DNA of 64,000 nucleotides from Pseudomonas cremoricolorata (GCF_000759535.1 NZ_CP009455.1:2542001-2606000), one strand, 5' to 3'; shown: positions 39,233 to 47,715, numbered from the stretch's first letter. Made by a program: numbers and translations. Notes: generated by a model from the letters alone, not told the origin.

Positions 39233-39432
39233 TGCAGCAATTCCTTGAGGTTGGCCTGTTCCTGGCGCAGCAGTTGGCGCAGCAGTTGCTGATAGGTGCA
39301 GTCCGGATGCAGTTCAGCCAGCATGCCCAGGCGAATCCAGTGCTCGGCCTGGGCGTTGATCGAGCGTGACAGGGCGGTGCTCGCCACGCGAAGGTCCTGA
39401 TGCAGTGCGTCGCAGATCTTGACGATGCCCAT
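39229..39432 (-). CDS. ParD-like small protein
   Basis: A 67-residue protein, MGIVKICDALHQDLRVASTALSRSINAQAEHWIRLGMLAELHP..., that fits the ParD_like family: a ribbon-helix-helix strand (VKICDALHQDL) and a helical dimerisation region (RSINAQAEHWIRLG). Such proteins resemble type II antitoxins, but no ParE-type toxin lies beside it; the partner is map, to which it is coupled by an ATGA overlap. It may be an orphan regulator of the map transcript. Start at ATG 39432, where similarity begins. Confidence 0.8.
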   Translation of the reverse strand: MGIVKICDALHQDLRVASTALSRSINAQAEHWIRLGMLAELHPDCTYQQLLRQLLRQEQANLKELLQ

Positions 39433-39653
39433 TGAAGTACTCCCTGATATATGAAGCGTATGCGAAGCATATCGTTTGGCACTCCTGCCGCGCCACTGTC
39501 GGTTGACTGGCCGCCGTTCCCATGAAGAAGCCTTCACCCAAGGAACTTCATGGCCGCAAGCAGCTCTCATGCCGGTAGCCATTGGTCATGACCGCCTGCT
39601 AAGCTCGCGGCTTTACCTGATTTGCCCCTCTGGCGCATGAACAAGGAATCAGC

Positions 39654-40409
39654 ATGAAACAACATCGTCTGGCGGCTGCGGTTGCCCTGGTAGGTCTGGT
39701 GCTTGCAGGCTGCGACGCGAAGACCAGCGACGTCGAGCTCAAGACGCCTTCGCAGAAAGCCTCGTACGGCATCGGCCTGAACATGGGCAAGAGCCTGGCT
39801 CAGGAAGGCATGGACGACCTGGACTCCAAGGCCGTGGCCCTGGGTATCGAAGATGCGGTCGGCAAGAAAGATCAGCGCCTCAAGGACGAAGAGTTGGTAG
39901 AAGCGTTCACCGCCCTGCAAAAGCGCGCCGAAGAGCGTCTGGCCAAGGCCAGCGAAGAGGCCGCCAGCGCTGGCAAGAAATTCCTCGAAGAAAATGGCAA
40001 GAAGCAGGGTGTCGTCACCACCGCTTCCGGCCTGCAATACGAAGTCGTGAAAAAGGCCGATGGCCCGCAGCCCAAGCCGACTGACGTGGTCACTGTTCAC
40101 TACGAAGGCAAACTCATCGACGGCAAAGTGTTCGACAGCTCGGTCGAGCGCGGTAGCCCCATCGATCTGCCGGTCAGCGGTGTGATCCCAGGCTGGGTCG
40201 AGGGCCTGCAACTGATGCACGTTGGCGAGAAGTACAAGCTGTACATTCCCGCCGAGCTGGCCTACGGCGCACAAAGCCCAAGCCCACAGATTCCGGCTAA
40301 CTCGGTACTGGTGTTCGACCTCGAACTGCTCGGTATCAAGGACCCGGCTCAGGCTCAGGAGCAGGCGCCAGACTCGCCGAGCGCCGAACCCGCCGCTCCG
40401 GCTCAGTAA
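39654..40409 (+). CDS. FKBP-type peptidyl-prolyl isomerase lipoprotein
   Basis: A 251-residue FkpA/FklB-like protein. The signal peptide MKQHRLAAAVALVGLVLAGC ends in a lipobox, so it is membrane-anchored. Residues about 30-120 form the helical dimerisation domain (KASYGIGLNMGKSLAQEG), and about 135-225 the FKBP domain (VVTVHYEGKLIDGKVFDSSVERG, PVSGVIPGWVEGLQLM, YGAQSPSPQIPANSVLVFDLELL). It should speed proline isomerisation of envelope proteins. The C-terminal tail is Pro/Ala-rich. Confidence 0.94.
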   Translation: MKQHRLAAAVALVGLVLAGCDAKTSDVELKTPSQKASYGIGLNMGKSLAQEGMDDLDSKAVALGIEDAVGKKDQRLKDEELVEAFTALQKRAEERLAKASEEAASAGKKFLEENGKKQGVVTTASGLQYEVVKKADGPQPKPTDVVTVHYEGKLIDGKVFDSSVERGSPIDLPVSGVIPGWVEGLQLMHVGEKYKLYIPAELAYGAQSPSPQIPANSVLVFDLELLGIKDPAQAQEQAPDSPSAEPAAPAQ

Positions 40410-40424
40410 GTTCAGCGCTTCACC

Positions 40425-40454
40425 GCGAACGCCCCGTCTCGACGGGGCGTTCGC
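40425..40454 (+). terminator. Long hairpin after the FKBP gene
   Basis: A perfect 14-bp stem (40425-40438 with 40441-40454) and a two-base loop lie 15 bases after the stop. It has no T-tract, so it may be a Rho-assisted or mRNA-protecting structure. Confidence 0.65.
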
Positions 40455-40656
40455 GTATCCGGCCCTGGCTGGCGCCCATGCCGGTACAACGAACCCTCAG
40501 CGTCAGGTACTGTCCCACGCAGTACGACCTTGGCAACGGCCGTAACGGTCGGTCGCAAAAGCTTTGCGCGGCTGAAATCACTGTGTAAAAAATACCCGAT
40601 CTAAGCTCGGCCCTTGCCCTGTGGGCGCATCACACGCAAAACGCCCCCCTGTTCAC

Positions 40657-40687
40657 AAGGTTATCCACAATAAATGTGGATAACCTT
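40657..40687. promoter_or_regulatory. Palindrome of two consensus DnaA boxes
   Basis: A perfect 13-base inverted repeat (AAGGTTATCCACA at 40657-40669, TGTGGATAACCTT at 40675-40687, spacer ATAAA) contains two perfect DnaA boxes TTATCCACA facing each other, 20 bases before the ykvA-like ATG. It could be a DnaA-controlled promoter or operator, or form an RNA hairpin in the leader. Confidence 0.7.
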
Positions 40688-40706
40688 CCTGCCTAACGGA
40701 GGCATC

Positions 40707-41147
40707 ATGAGCGCACCGTGGAATTTCGCCCGTTTCCTGCCTTTGGCTGAACGCCTGCTGAGTCGCGGGCGTTTGCCTGCCTTGCTCTTCGCAGTGGCGC
40801 GCAAAGGCCCCAAGCTTGGCAAGATGCGCGACGACCTGCGTTTGATGCAGTCGCTGTGTCTGGCCTGGTGGCGCGGCGAGTACCGCGCGATCAGCACCAA
40901 GGCACTGGTGACCATCGTCGCGGGCCTGTTGTATTTCGTCAGCCCCATCGACGCCATTCCCGATTGGATCCTGGGTGTCGGCTTTCTCGACGACATCGCC
41001 GTGCTCGGTTGGGTGATGAAAACCGTGGCCGATGAGCTGGCCCGCTTCAAGGCCTGGCGCGACAGCCAGAGTCCAGAGCGTCTGCGCAAGGTCGAGCGTC
41101 TCCCCGACAGCCCAGAAGCGCTGCGCCTGGAAAGATCTGCCCCTTGA
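40707..41147 (+). CDS. YkvA family (DUF1232) protein
   Basis: A 146-residue protein with the YkvA/DUF1232 core: ALVTIVAGLLYFVSPIDAIPDWILGVGFLDDIAVLGWVM, a hydrophobic hairpin with the diagnostic SPIDAIPD. It is probably membrane-associated; function in the family is not established. ATG at 40707 has GGAGGC in front. An upstream in-frame Met at 40674 falls inside the DnaA-box palindrome and is unlikely. Confidence 0.87.
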   Translation: MSAPWNFARFLPLAERLLSRGRLPALLFAVARKGPKLGKMRDDLRLMQSLCLAWWRGEYRAISTKALVTIVAGLLYFVSPIDAIPDWILGVGFLDDIAVLGWVMKTVADELARFKAWRDSQSPERLRKVERLPDSPEALRLERSAP

Positions 41148-41246
41148 TTCACCTGCGCTGCACACATCCGCGTGCATGGACTTATACTTGCCAGCACGAT
41201 CATGTCGATGGATTGCATGCTGTGATCCTGCCAAGAGGATGAAGCA

Positions 41247-41594
41247 ATGGGTATTCAGGTCATCAGCCGGGACGGTCAGCCCGAGTACGCCGTCGTGCCC
41301 TGGGAGCAGTACCAGGCGTTGTTGAAGGCCGCAGGCCAGGCTCCGGCCAAGAGCGACGAGCACAGTGAGGAAGCGTCAGCGCTGGCGCCAGAGCAGGTGG
41401 CCTTGCCGGCCCTGAGCGAGTTGGCGCATCTGCGCGTGACCAAGGGCATTGCCCCCGAGGCGCTGGCGCGCAATGTCGGTATCAGCCCGGCCTATCTGGC
41501 AATGATAGAGTCCGGTGAGCGCGAGCCGGGTGATGCCATCCTGCGTGCCCTGGCCTGGCATCTGGGTGTTCCTGGCTGGAGTCAGCCGTCATGA
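41247..41594 (+). CDS. Xre-family regulator with antitoxin-like N-terminus
   Basis: A 115-residue protein of two parts. Residues 1-30 (MGIQVISRDGQPEYAVVPWEQYQALLKAA) resemble the Phd/YefM-like antitoxin strand, and residues 55-110 are a Cro/C1 helix-turn-helix (LAHLRVTKGIAPEALARNVGISPAYLAMIESGEREPGDAILRALAWHLGV). It is a likely DNA-binding repressor. It overlaps the next gene by 4 bases; that product has no recognised toxin fold, so calling them a toxin-antitoxin pair would be speculative. Confidence 0.8.
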   Translation: MGIQVISRDGQPEYAVVPWEQYQALLKAAGQAPAKSDEHSEEASALAPEQVALPALSELAHLRVTKGIAPEALARNVGISPAYLAMIESGEREPGDAILRALAWHLGVPGWSQPS

Positions 41595-41971
41595 GCCAGG
41601 TGCGGATCAGTCGTCAGCATTGGCACAGCCTGCTGGGCGAGCTCGATCTGGCCCGCCGGCAACGGCACTTGCTCACCTACCGCGCGTTGATCGAACGCCT
41701 GCAACTTCCCACCCCGGCCATGCAGACCCTGACCGCAGCGCTGGAGTACCTGGCGGTGCTCGACGCGCGGGCCGAGCAGCCACTGCGCAGTTCGCTGGTG
41801 ATCAGCCAGGGCGCCAGTCGACTGCCGCGTACCGGCTTCTTTGCCTGCGTCGAGCGTCTAGGCCGTTTCAGCGGCCCGGTCGATGGGCTGGAGGCGGCCT
41901 CCTGGCATGCCTCCGAGGTGGTGCGGGTGTTCGAGTACAGCTACCCCGAGGAACGCTCAGCGGACTGTTGA
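41591..41971 (+). CDS. Hypothetical protein coupled to the Xre regulator
   Basis: A 126-residue protein I do not recognise. The N-terminal half is helical and basic (LARRQRHLLTYRALIERLQLPTPAMQTLTAALEYLAVLDAR), and the C-terminal half has FFACVERLGRFSGPVDGLEAASWHASEVVRVFEY, possibly an alpha/beta fold. No signal peptide, membrane helix or metal motif is seen. Start ATG 41591 lies inside the regulator's stop codon region (ATGA overlap), so the two are translationally coupled, and the pair ends at a strong bidirectional terminator. Confidence 0.75.
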   Translation: MSQVRISRQHWHSLLGELDLARRQRHLLTYRALIERLQLPTPAMQTLTAALEYLAVLDARAEQPLRSSLVISQGASRLPRTGFFACVERLGRFSGPVDGLEAASWHASEVVRVFEYSYPEERSADC

Positions 41972-41986
41972 TCTTCAGCACGAAGC

Positions 41987-42022
41987 AAAAGGGCCGAACG
42001 TCTTCACGTTCGGCCCTTTTTT
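41987..42022. terminator. Bidirectional terminator between the Xre pair and prc
   Basis: A 13-bp stem (41989-42001 with 42006-42018, loop CTTC), flanked by four A on the left and six T on the right, serves both convergent genes. Confidence 0.93.
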
Positions 42023-42032
42023 GCCTGCAGCG

Positions 42033-44108
42033 TCAGCGTTTGGCGCCACTGAGGCTGAGGTAGTCGAGCAGGATGCGCCCGGTCTCTGCCAGGTAGGCAT
42101 CGTCCTCGGGCTTGGTGTCATCCGGCTCGGTCGGCAGCGCGTCCTCGTCCTCTTTCTTCAGCTCTTTGAGCGGCTCCTCACCCTTGGCCTTGCGACGAAC
42201 GTTTTCCAGGGCCAGTTGCTTGGCGTCGATCTCGTCGTGACGGGTGCGGCGTTCCTGCTCATTGAGGCTGACGGTCTTCTCGTTCATGAGCTTTTGCGTC
42301 AGCGCCAGCCGATCGCGGATGTAGGCGAACTCGGGGTCTTTCTCGCTGCGCGCTTCATGCCGCGCCTTCAGTTGCGCAAGGTACGGCTTGAACGGATCGG
42401 CCGCAGGCCGCACCACCGGGCGGATGGTGTCCCACGGCATGGCCTCGGGCAGCGCGCTTTCACCGATTTCCTTGGTGTCGATGATCGACGGGTAATCGAT
42501 GTCCGGCAGCACGCCCTGGTGCTGGGTGCTCTGCCCAGAAACCCGATAGAACTTGGCCAGGGTCAGCTTCAGTTCGCCGTGGTTGAGCGGCTGGATGGTC
42601 TGCACCGTGCCCTTGCCGAAGGTTTGCCCACCGATGATCAGCGCGCGGTGATAGTCCTGCATGGCGCCGGCGAAAATTTCCGAAGCAGAGGCAGAAAGGC
42701 GGTTCACCAACAGCGTCAGCGGACCTTTGTAGAACGCCCCGGGATTTTCATCTTCAAGCACGTCGACGCGGCCGTCGCTGTTACGCACCAGCACGGTCGG
42801 GCCCTTGTCGATGAAAAGGCTGGTCAGCTCGGTGGCTTCCTGAAGCGAGCCACCGCCGTTGTTGCGCAGGTCGATGACCACGCCGTCGACTTTTTCCTTC
42901 TGCAACTCGGTGAGCAGCTTCTTCACGTCGCGCGTGGTGCTCTTGTAGTCAGGATCACCCGCGCGGTAGGCCTTGAAGTCGAGGTAGAACGCTGGAATCT
43001 CGATGATCCCCAGCTTGTAGTCGCGGCCATCCTGCTTGAGCTTGAGCACCGACTTCTTCGCTGCCTGCTCTTCGAGCTTGACCGCTTCGCGGGTGATGGA
43101 AACGATCTTGCTGGTCTGATCGTTCGGCGCGTTGTTGGCCGGAATCACCTCCAGACGGACCACCGAGCCTTTCGGACCGCGGATCAGCTTGACCACTTCA
43201 TCCAGGCGCCAGCCGACCACATCGACCATTTCCTTGTTGCCCTGGGCGACGCCGATGATCTTGTCGGCAGGTGCGACCTGTTTGGTCTTGGCGGCAGGAC
43301 CTGCCGGGACCAGGCGGACGATCTTGACCTGATCGTTGTCGCTTTGCAGCACCGCGCCGATGCCTTCCAGCGACAGGCTCATGTTGATGTCGAAGTTTTC
43401 CGCGTTGTCGGGTGACAGGTAGTTGGTGTGCGGATCGTAGGACTGGGCGAAGGTATTGATGTAGGCCTGGAAGATGTCCTCGGCGCGGGTCTGGTCGAGA
43501 CGCGCGAGCTGGTTCTTGTAGCGCTTGGTCAGGGTTTCCTGAATCTGCTTCAAGTCCTTGCCGGCGATCTTCTGGCGCAGCACTTCATCCTTGACCCGTT
43601 TGCGCCACAGGTCATCGAGCTCGGCGTCGTTCTTCAGCCACGGTGCGTCCTTGCGGTCGACCAGCAAGGTTTCGTGGGTGGTGAAGTCGATCTTGTCGAC
43701 GCCCTTGTTCAACTCGGCCAGCGCGAAGTCGAGACGTGCCTTGACCCGATTCAGGTAGCGTTTGTAGATGGTGAAGCCGGGGTCGAGGTTGCCGCTCTTG
43801 AGGAAATCGTCGAACTGCGTCTTCCACTTGTCGAACTCGGCGATGTCGGCCGCAGTGAAATAGCTGCGCGAGGGATCGAGCAACTTGATGTAGCTGTCGT
43901 AGATGATGACCGAGCGTGCATCGTTGAGCGGCGGCTTGCTGTAGTGATGCCGCTTGAGCAACTCGACCACGTTGAGGCTGGCGACCACCTCGTCGCGGTC
44001 CGGTTGCAGAGAGTCCCACTTGTTGGCAGCCGAGGCAGTACTGCCCAGCGCAAGGGTACCCAGGCCAACGACCAGGGCGAGTGCGGTGCGGGGCAGGAAG
44101 TGCTTCAT
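42033..44108 (-). CDS. prc: Tail-specific protease Prc
   Basis: A 691-residue periplasmic S41 protease that trims proteins with non-polar C-termini and, in Pseudomonas, degrades peptidoglycan-related and envelope-stress targets. The signal peptide is MKHFLPRTALALVVGLGTLALGSTASA. A PDZ domain (LEGIGAVLQSDNDQVKIVRLVPAGPA) precedes the protease core, with the Ser in RLSASASEIFAGAMQDY and Lys in GQTFGKGTVQ as catalytic dyad. The C-terminal third is charged (EEPLKELKKEDEDALPTEPDD). In-frame Met codons exist 11 and 33 residues upstream, but the signal peptide argues for 44108. Confidence 0.95.
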   Translation of the reverse strand: MKHFLPRTALALVVGLGTLALGSTASAANKWDSLQPDRDEVVASLNVVELLKRHHYSKPPLNDARSVIIYDSYIKLLDPSRSYFTAADIAEFDKWKTQFDDFLKSGNLDPGFTIYKRYLNRVKARLDFALAELNKGVDKIDFTTHETLLVDRKDAPWLKNDAELDDLWRKRVKDEVLRQKIAGKDLKQIQETLTKRYKNQLARLDQTRAEDIFQAYINTFAQSYDPHTNYLSPDNAENFDINMSLSLEGIGAVLQSDNDQVKIVRLVPAGPAAKTKQVAPADKIIGVAQGNKEMVDVVGWRLDEVVKLIRGPKGSVVRLEVIPANNAPNDQTSKIVSITREAVKLEEQAAKKSVLKLKQDGRDYKLGIIEIPAFYLDFKAYRAGDPDYKSTTRDVKKLLTELQKEKVDGVVIDLRNNGGGSLQEATELTSLFIDKGPTVLVRNSDGRVDVLEDENPGAFYKGPLTLLVNRLSASASEIFAGAMQDYHRALIIGGQTFGKGTVQTIQPLNHGELKLTLAKFYRVSGQSTQHQGVLPDIDYPSIIDTKEIGESALPEAMPWDTIRPVVRPAADPFKPYLAQLKARHEARSEKDPEFAYIRDRLALTQKLMNEKTVSLNEQERRTRHDEIDAKQLALENVRRKAKGEEPLKELKKEDEDALPTEPDDTKPEDDAYLAETGRILLDYLSLSGAKR

Positions 44109-44192
44109 GCTGATTCGACGTGGGTGCAATTGATCACGCATAGTAGGCCGTCTTTTCCGTTCACCGGTTCCATCGAGCCGGTCTGAAACTGC

Positions 44193-44220
44193 AAAAAGCC
44201 CGGGCATGGTTTCCCGGGCT
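44193..44220 (-). terminator. Terminator-like hairpin in the prc leader
   Basis: On the minus strand AGCCCGGG (44220-44213) and CCCGGGCT (44204-44197), loop of 8, are followed by a run of T (44197-44193). It lies 85 bases upstream of the prc ATG, in the divergent region, and reads toward prc. Confidence 0.6.
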
Positions 44221-44247
44221 CAGTCATGAATCAACTATGGAGGCACT

Positions 44248-45210
44248 GTGAAGGCATTGCAAGGCGTTGACGGACATGTAGCCTGGGTCGACGCACCGCG
44301 TCTGGCCTGTGATGCGGGGCAGGTACGCATTCGCGTGGCGGCCGCCGGACTCAACCGCGCCGACCTCATGCAGCGCGCCGGCCTCTATCCGCCGCCAGCG
44401 GGTGCCAGCCCTTATCTGGGCCTGGAATGCTCGGGAGTGATCGAGGAAGTCGGTGCCGGTTGCGACTGGCGCGTCGGTGACCGCGTCTGCGCGCTGCTGG
44501 CCGGCGGTGGGGTCGCTGAAGAGGTGGTAGTGGATGCGCGTCACGTGCTGCCAGTGCCCGATGGCCTGAGCCTGCACGAAGCGGCTGCGGTGCCGGAGGT
44601 TTACGCCACGGCCTGGCTGAACATCTTCCAGCTCGCCGGCCTGCAGGCGGGCGAGAAGGTGTTGGTGCATGCCGGCGCCAGTGGTGTGGGTTCGGCTGCC
44701 ATTCAATTGTGCAAGGCGTTCGGCAACCCGGTATGGGTCAGCGTCGGCTCGCAGGAGAGACTCGCTCATTGCCAGGCGCTGGGTGCCAGCGGTGGGGTGG
44801 TGCGTAACGACAACTTGGCTGAGTTGGAGCAACTGGGGCCATTCGATGTGGTACTCGACCCAGTCGGTGCGGGCTACGTCGAGCTCAATCTAAGCCTGCT
44901 GGCCCGCGATGGGCGCTGGGTCATCATCGGTCTGATGAGCGGGCGCAAAGCGGAAATCGATCTGGCCCAGGTGCTGAGCAAGCGTCTGCAGATCACCGGC
45001 TCGACCCTGCGCAATCGCAGCGATGAGTTCAAGGCGCAGTTGCTCAGCGACCTGCGTCAGCACATCTGGCCGTTGTTCGGCGAAGGCCGGCTCAGTGCGC
45101 AGTTGGTCGATACCTATCCGGTGGCATTCGCCGAGGCGGCCTATGCCGAGCTTGCGAGCAACCAGGTGTCGGGCAAGCTGGTGCTGGTGGTCGACCCGAG
45201 CCTGAGCTGA
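44248..45210 (+). CDS. Quinone oxidoreductase, PIG3-like MDR family
   Basis: A 320-residue zinc-independent medium-chain reductase (NADPH:quinone oxidoreductase). NRADLMQRAGLYPPPAGASPYLGLECSG is the family signature, and the cofactor site reads VLVHAGASGVGSAAIQLCKAFG (residues about 140-160). No catalytic-zinc Cys/His set is present. It starts with GTG with GGAGG seven bases in front. It is divergent from prc and ends before its own terminator, so probably monocistronic; likely a detoxifying quinone or enone reductase. Confidence 0.92.
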   Translation: MKALQGVDGHVAWVDAPRLACDAGQVRIRVAAAGLNRADLMQRAGLYPPPAGASPYLGLECSGVIEEVGAGCDWRVGDRVCALLAGGGVAEEVVVDARHVLPVPDGLSLHEAAAVPEVYATAWLNIFQLAGLQAGEKVLVHAGASGVGSAAIQLCKAFGNPVWVSVGSQERLAHCQALGASGGVVRNDNLAELEQLGPFDVVLDPVGAGYVELNLSLLARDGRWVIIGLMSGRKAEIDLAQVLSKRLQITGSTLRNRSDEFKAQLLSDLRQHIWPLFGEGRLSAQLVDTYPVAFAEAAYAELASNQVSGKLVLVVDPSLS

Positions 45211-45223
45211 TCACTCTGCGCAG

Positions 45224-45252
45224 ACCCCGCCCGGCAGCCTGCCGGGTGGGGT
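45224..45252 (+). terminator. Terminator after the quinone oxidoreductase gene
   Basis: A 13-bp stem with one G-T pair (ACCCCGCCCGGCA at 45224-45236, loop GCC, TGCCGGGTGGGGT at 45240-45252) between two convergent genes. The T-tract is short. Confidence 0.7.
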
Positions 45253-45262
45253 TCGACCCCCA

Positions 45263-45916
45263 TCATTTCCACTCGAGAATCGGCCAGCCATTGCGCTCGG
45301 CATGTTCGCGCAGTACGGCATCTGGGTTCACCACCCGTGGGTTGTCGACCCGCAGCAGCAGTGGAAGGTCGTTGCGCGAGTCGGAATAGAAGCTGGCGCC
45401 CTCGAGATTTTCCTGCTCCTGATCGAGCCATTCCAGCAGTCGGGTGACCTTGCCATCGCGGTAGGTAAGCGTCCCGCGGGTGTTGCCGGTGTACACGCCG
45501 TGGGCGGTTTCCAGGTCGATGGCCAGGTATTGCTCGACCCCAAGGCGCGCCGCGATCGGCCCGACCAGATGCGCGCTCGAAGCGGAAATGATCAGCACCC
45601 GGTCGCCAGCCTGGCGGTGCTCGGCGATGCAGCGGCAGGCATCGCCGAAGATGATCGGCTCGATGACATCTTCCACCCACGGCTCCACCAGATGATCGAC
45701 TTCCTCCAGCGTACGCCCTGCGATCGGCTCCAGGCTGAAGGCCATATACTCCTCCATACGCAGGTGGCCTTTGCCGTAGGCCTGCATCAGCTCGGCGTCG
45801 CGGCGCAGGAACGACTCGCCGTCGACCCAGCCCAGCCGCGCCATCTGCGCGCACCAGAGCGATGAGCAGTCGCCGTGAATCAGGGTTTCGTCCAGATCGA
45901 AGATTGCCAGTGCCAT
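45263..45916 (-). CDS. HAD-IB family phosphatase
   Basis: A 217-residue haloacid dehalogenase-like phosphatase of the SerB-like subfamily IB. Motif I is LAIFDLDETLIHGD (nucleophile and acid Asp), motif II ILIISASSAH, motif III with Lys DGKVTRLLEWL and motif IV FYSDSRNDLPLLLRVDNP. It would release phosphate from a small phosphomonoester. It follows the ABC ATPase gene by 13 bases, so it is probably the last gene of the transporter operon and may act on the imported compound. Start at MALAIFDLDE, the usual N-terminus. Confidence 0.9.
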   Translation of the reverse strand: MALAIFDLDETLIHGDCSSLWCAQMARLGWVDGESFLRRDAELMQAYGKGHLRMEEYMAFSLEPIAGRTLEEVDHLVEPWVEDVIEPIIFGDACRCIAEHRQAGDRVLIISASSAHLVGPIAARLGVEQYLAIDLETAHGVYTGNTRGTLTYRDGKVTRLLEWLDQEQENLEGASFYSDSRNDLPLLLRVDNPRVVNPDAVLREHAERNGWPILEWK

Positions 45917-45929
45917 GTTGCTGAAACTC

Positions 45930-46919
45930 CTAAGCCACTTCCCGTAGCGCTGTTGGATCGATCGCCAAGGATACCCGCTTGCCCGCCTCATGCAGATCGG
46001 CCGGCGAGCGGTTGAGCACATCCACCACCAGCTCGATCCCGCGCACCTCGACCCGGTAGCGGATCACGTTGCCTAGCAGGCTGTGGCTGCGGATCACCGC
46101 ATCCAGCTCGCCATCAAGGCCCAGGCTGATGGCTTCGGGGCGAATCGCCAGGCGCTGGCTGACCGGCTGTTGCAGCAGACGGCTGGCGCTGTCGGCGTCG
46201 AGCAGGTTGTAGTTGCCGATAAAGCCTGCGGCGAACAGATCGACCGGGGCGGTGTACAGGGTTTCGGCATCGCCGCTTTGCACGATACGCCCCTGGTTCA
46301 TCAGGAAGATGCGGTCGGACAGGGTCAGCGCCTCTTCCTGATCGTGGGTGACGAAGATCGTGGTCAGGCCCAGTTCACGCTGGATCGCGCGGATCTGTTC
46401 GCGCAGGTGCTTGCGAATGCGCGCATCCAGCGCCGACAGCGGCTCATCGAGCAGCAGCAGGCGGGGCCGGGTCACCAGCGAGCGGGCCAGGGCCACGCGC
46501 TGACACTGGCCACCGGACAACTGGTGCGGATAGCGCTCGGCGAACGCCCCCAGTTCGACCAGCGCCAATGCTTCCTGAACCCGCTGGCGACTCTGCTCGG
46601 CCGGCACTTTCTGCATGCGCAGGCCGAAGGCGACGTTTTGCTGCACGGTCATGTTGGGGAACAGCGCGTAGCTCTGGAACACCATGCCGATGCCGCGCTT
46701 CTGCGGGCTCAACGGCACCAGGTCGTGGCCATCGAGCAGGATCTGCCCACCATCGACCGGTGTCAGCCCGGCAATGCAGCGCAGCAGGGTCGACTTGCCA
46801 CAGCCGGAGGGGCCGAGCAGGGTGACGAATTCGCCGCGGGCGATCTGGCAGTCGATGTTTTCGAACACCGTGCTGCTGGCGTAGCGCTTGCGCAGGTTCT
46901 TTACGCTGACGTAGCTCAT
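45930..46919 (-). CDS. ABC transporter ATP-binding protein
   Basis: A 329-residue ATPase of the iron/polyamine/2-aminoethylphosphonate importer class. Walker A is GPSGCGKST, Q-loop MVFQSYALFPNMTV, signature LSGGQCQRVALARSL, Walker B RLLLLDEPLSALD, H-loop FVTHDQEEAL. A C-terminal TOBE-like domain follows (LAIRPEAISLG, GNVIRYRVEVRGIELVVDV). It energises the two permeases encoded just upstream (one base gap). Confidence 0.94.
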   Translation of the reverse strand: MSYVSVKNLRKRYASSTVFENIDCQIARGEFVTLLGPSGCGKSTLLRCIAGLTPVDGGQILLDGHDLVPLSPQKRGIGMVFQSYALFPNMTVQQNVAFGLRMQKVPAEQSRQRVQEALALVELGAFAERYPHQLSGGQCQRVALARSLVTRPRLLLLDEPLSALDARIRKHLREQIRAIQRELGLTTIFVTHDQEEALTLSDRIFLMNQGRIVQSGDAETLYTAPVDLFAAGFIGNYNLLDADSASRLLQQPVSQRLAIRPEAISLGLDGELDAVIRSHSLLGNVIRYRVEVRGIELVVDVLNRSPADLHEAGKRVSLAIDPTALREVA

Positions 46920-46920
46920 T

Positions 46921-47715
46921 TCAGGTCTTGTCCTTATTCAGGCGATTGGCGACCCAGGTCAGTACCAGCACGAAGGTGAAGTACGAGATCACCAGTGCGC
47001 TGTTGAAGTGGCCACTGCTGTTACGCATGTTGTTCAGGTACACCTGCAGGGTCTCGTAGCGGGTGCCGACCAGCAGGTTGGCGAAGACGAATTCGCCGAA
47101 CAGGAACGAGAACGACAGCAGCAGCGCCACCATCAGCCCCTTGCGCAGGTTCGGCAGCACCACCTGCAGCGCGGCCTGCCAGGGGCTGGCGCCAAGCAGC
47201 TGGGCCGCGTCCATCAGGTCGCGCAGGTTGATCGCCTGCAGGTTGTTGGTGATCGCCCGGTACATGAATGGCAAGGCGACGGTGAAGTAGCAGCCGATCA
47301 GAATCCACGGCGTGCCGACCATGGCCAGCGGCCCGCTGCCATACAGTTGCAACAGGCCCACCGACGACACCACCGGCGGCACTGCGAACGGCAGCAAAAT
47401 GAGAATGTTCATCAGCGCATCCAGGCGCGGGAAGTGGTAGTGCACCACGAACAGCAGCGGCAGGATCAGCACCACCGACAGCAGCAGCGCGCCGACGCAC
47501 ACCAGCAGCGACTGGCCGAACGCAGCAAGAAAGCGCGGCTCGCTCCACAGCGCCACGTACCACTTCAAGGTCAGGCCGCTGGGCAGCAGGCTTGCCGACC
47601 AACTGGTCGACAACGAGTAGAGCAGGGTGCCGGCCAGTGGCAGCAGCAGAATGACGAACAGCAGGTATACCACCAGACGGTGGTACCAGCCGCCCTTGCC
47701 GGGTTCAGCGCGCAT
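46921..47715 (-). CDS. ABC transporter permease (second subunit)
   Basis: A 264-residue permease with about six helices and the EAA loop near RDLMDAAQLLGASPWQAALQVVLPNLRKG, which contacts the ATPase. It ends in LTWVANRLNKDKT. It overlaps the end of the preceding permease gene by 11 bases. Belongs to the PotC/PhnV-like group. Confidence 0.93.
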   Translation of the reverse strand: MRAEPGKGGWYHRLVVYLLFVILLLPLAGTLLYSLSTSWSASLLPSGLTLKWYVALWSEPRFLAAFGQSLLVCVGALLLSVVLILPLLFVVHYHFPRLDALMNILILLPFAVPPVVSSVGLLQLYGSGPLAMVGTPWILIGCYFTVALPFMYRAITNNLQAINLRDLMDAAQLLGASPWQAALQVVLPNLRKGLMVALLLSFSFLFGEFVFANLLVGTRYETLQVYLNNMRNSSGHFNSALVISYFTFVLVLTWVANRLNKDKT

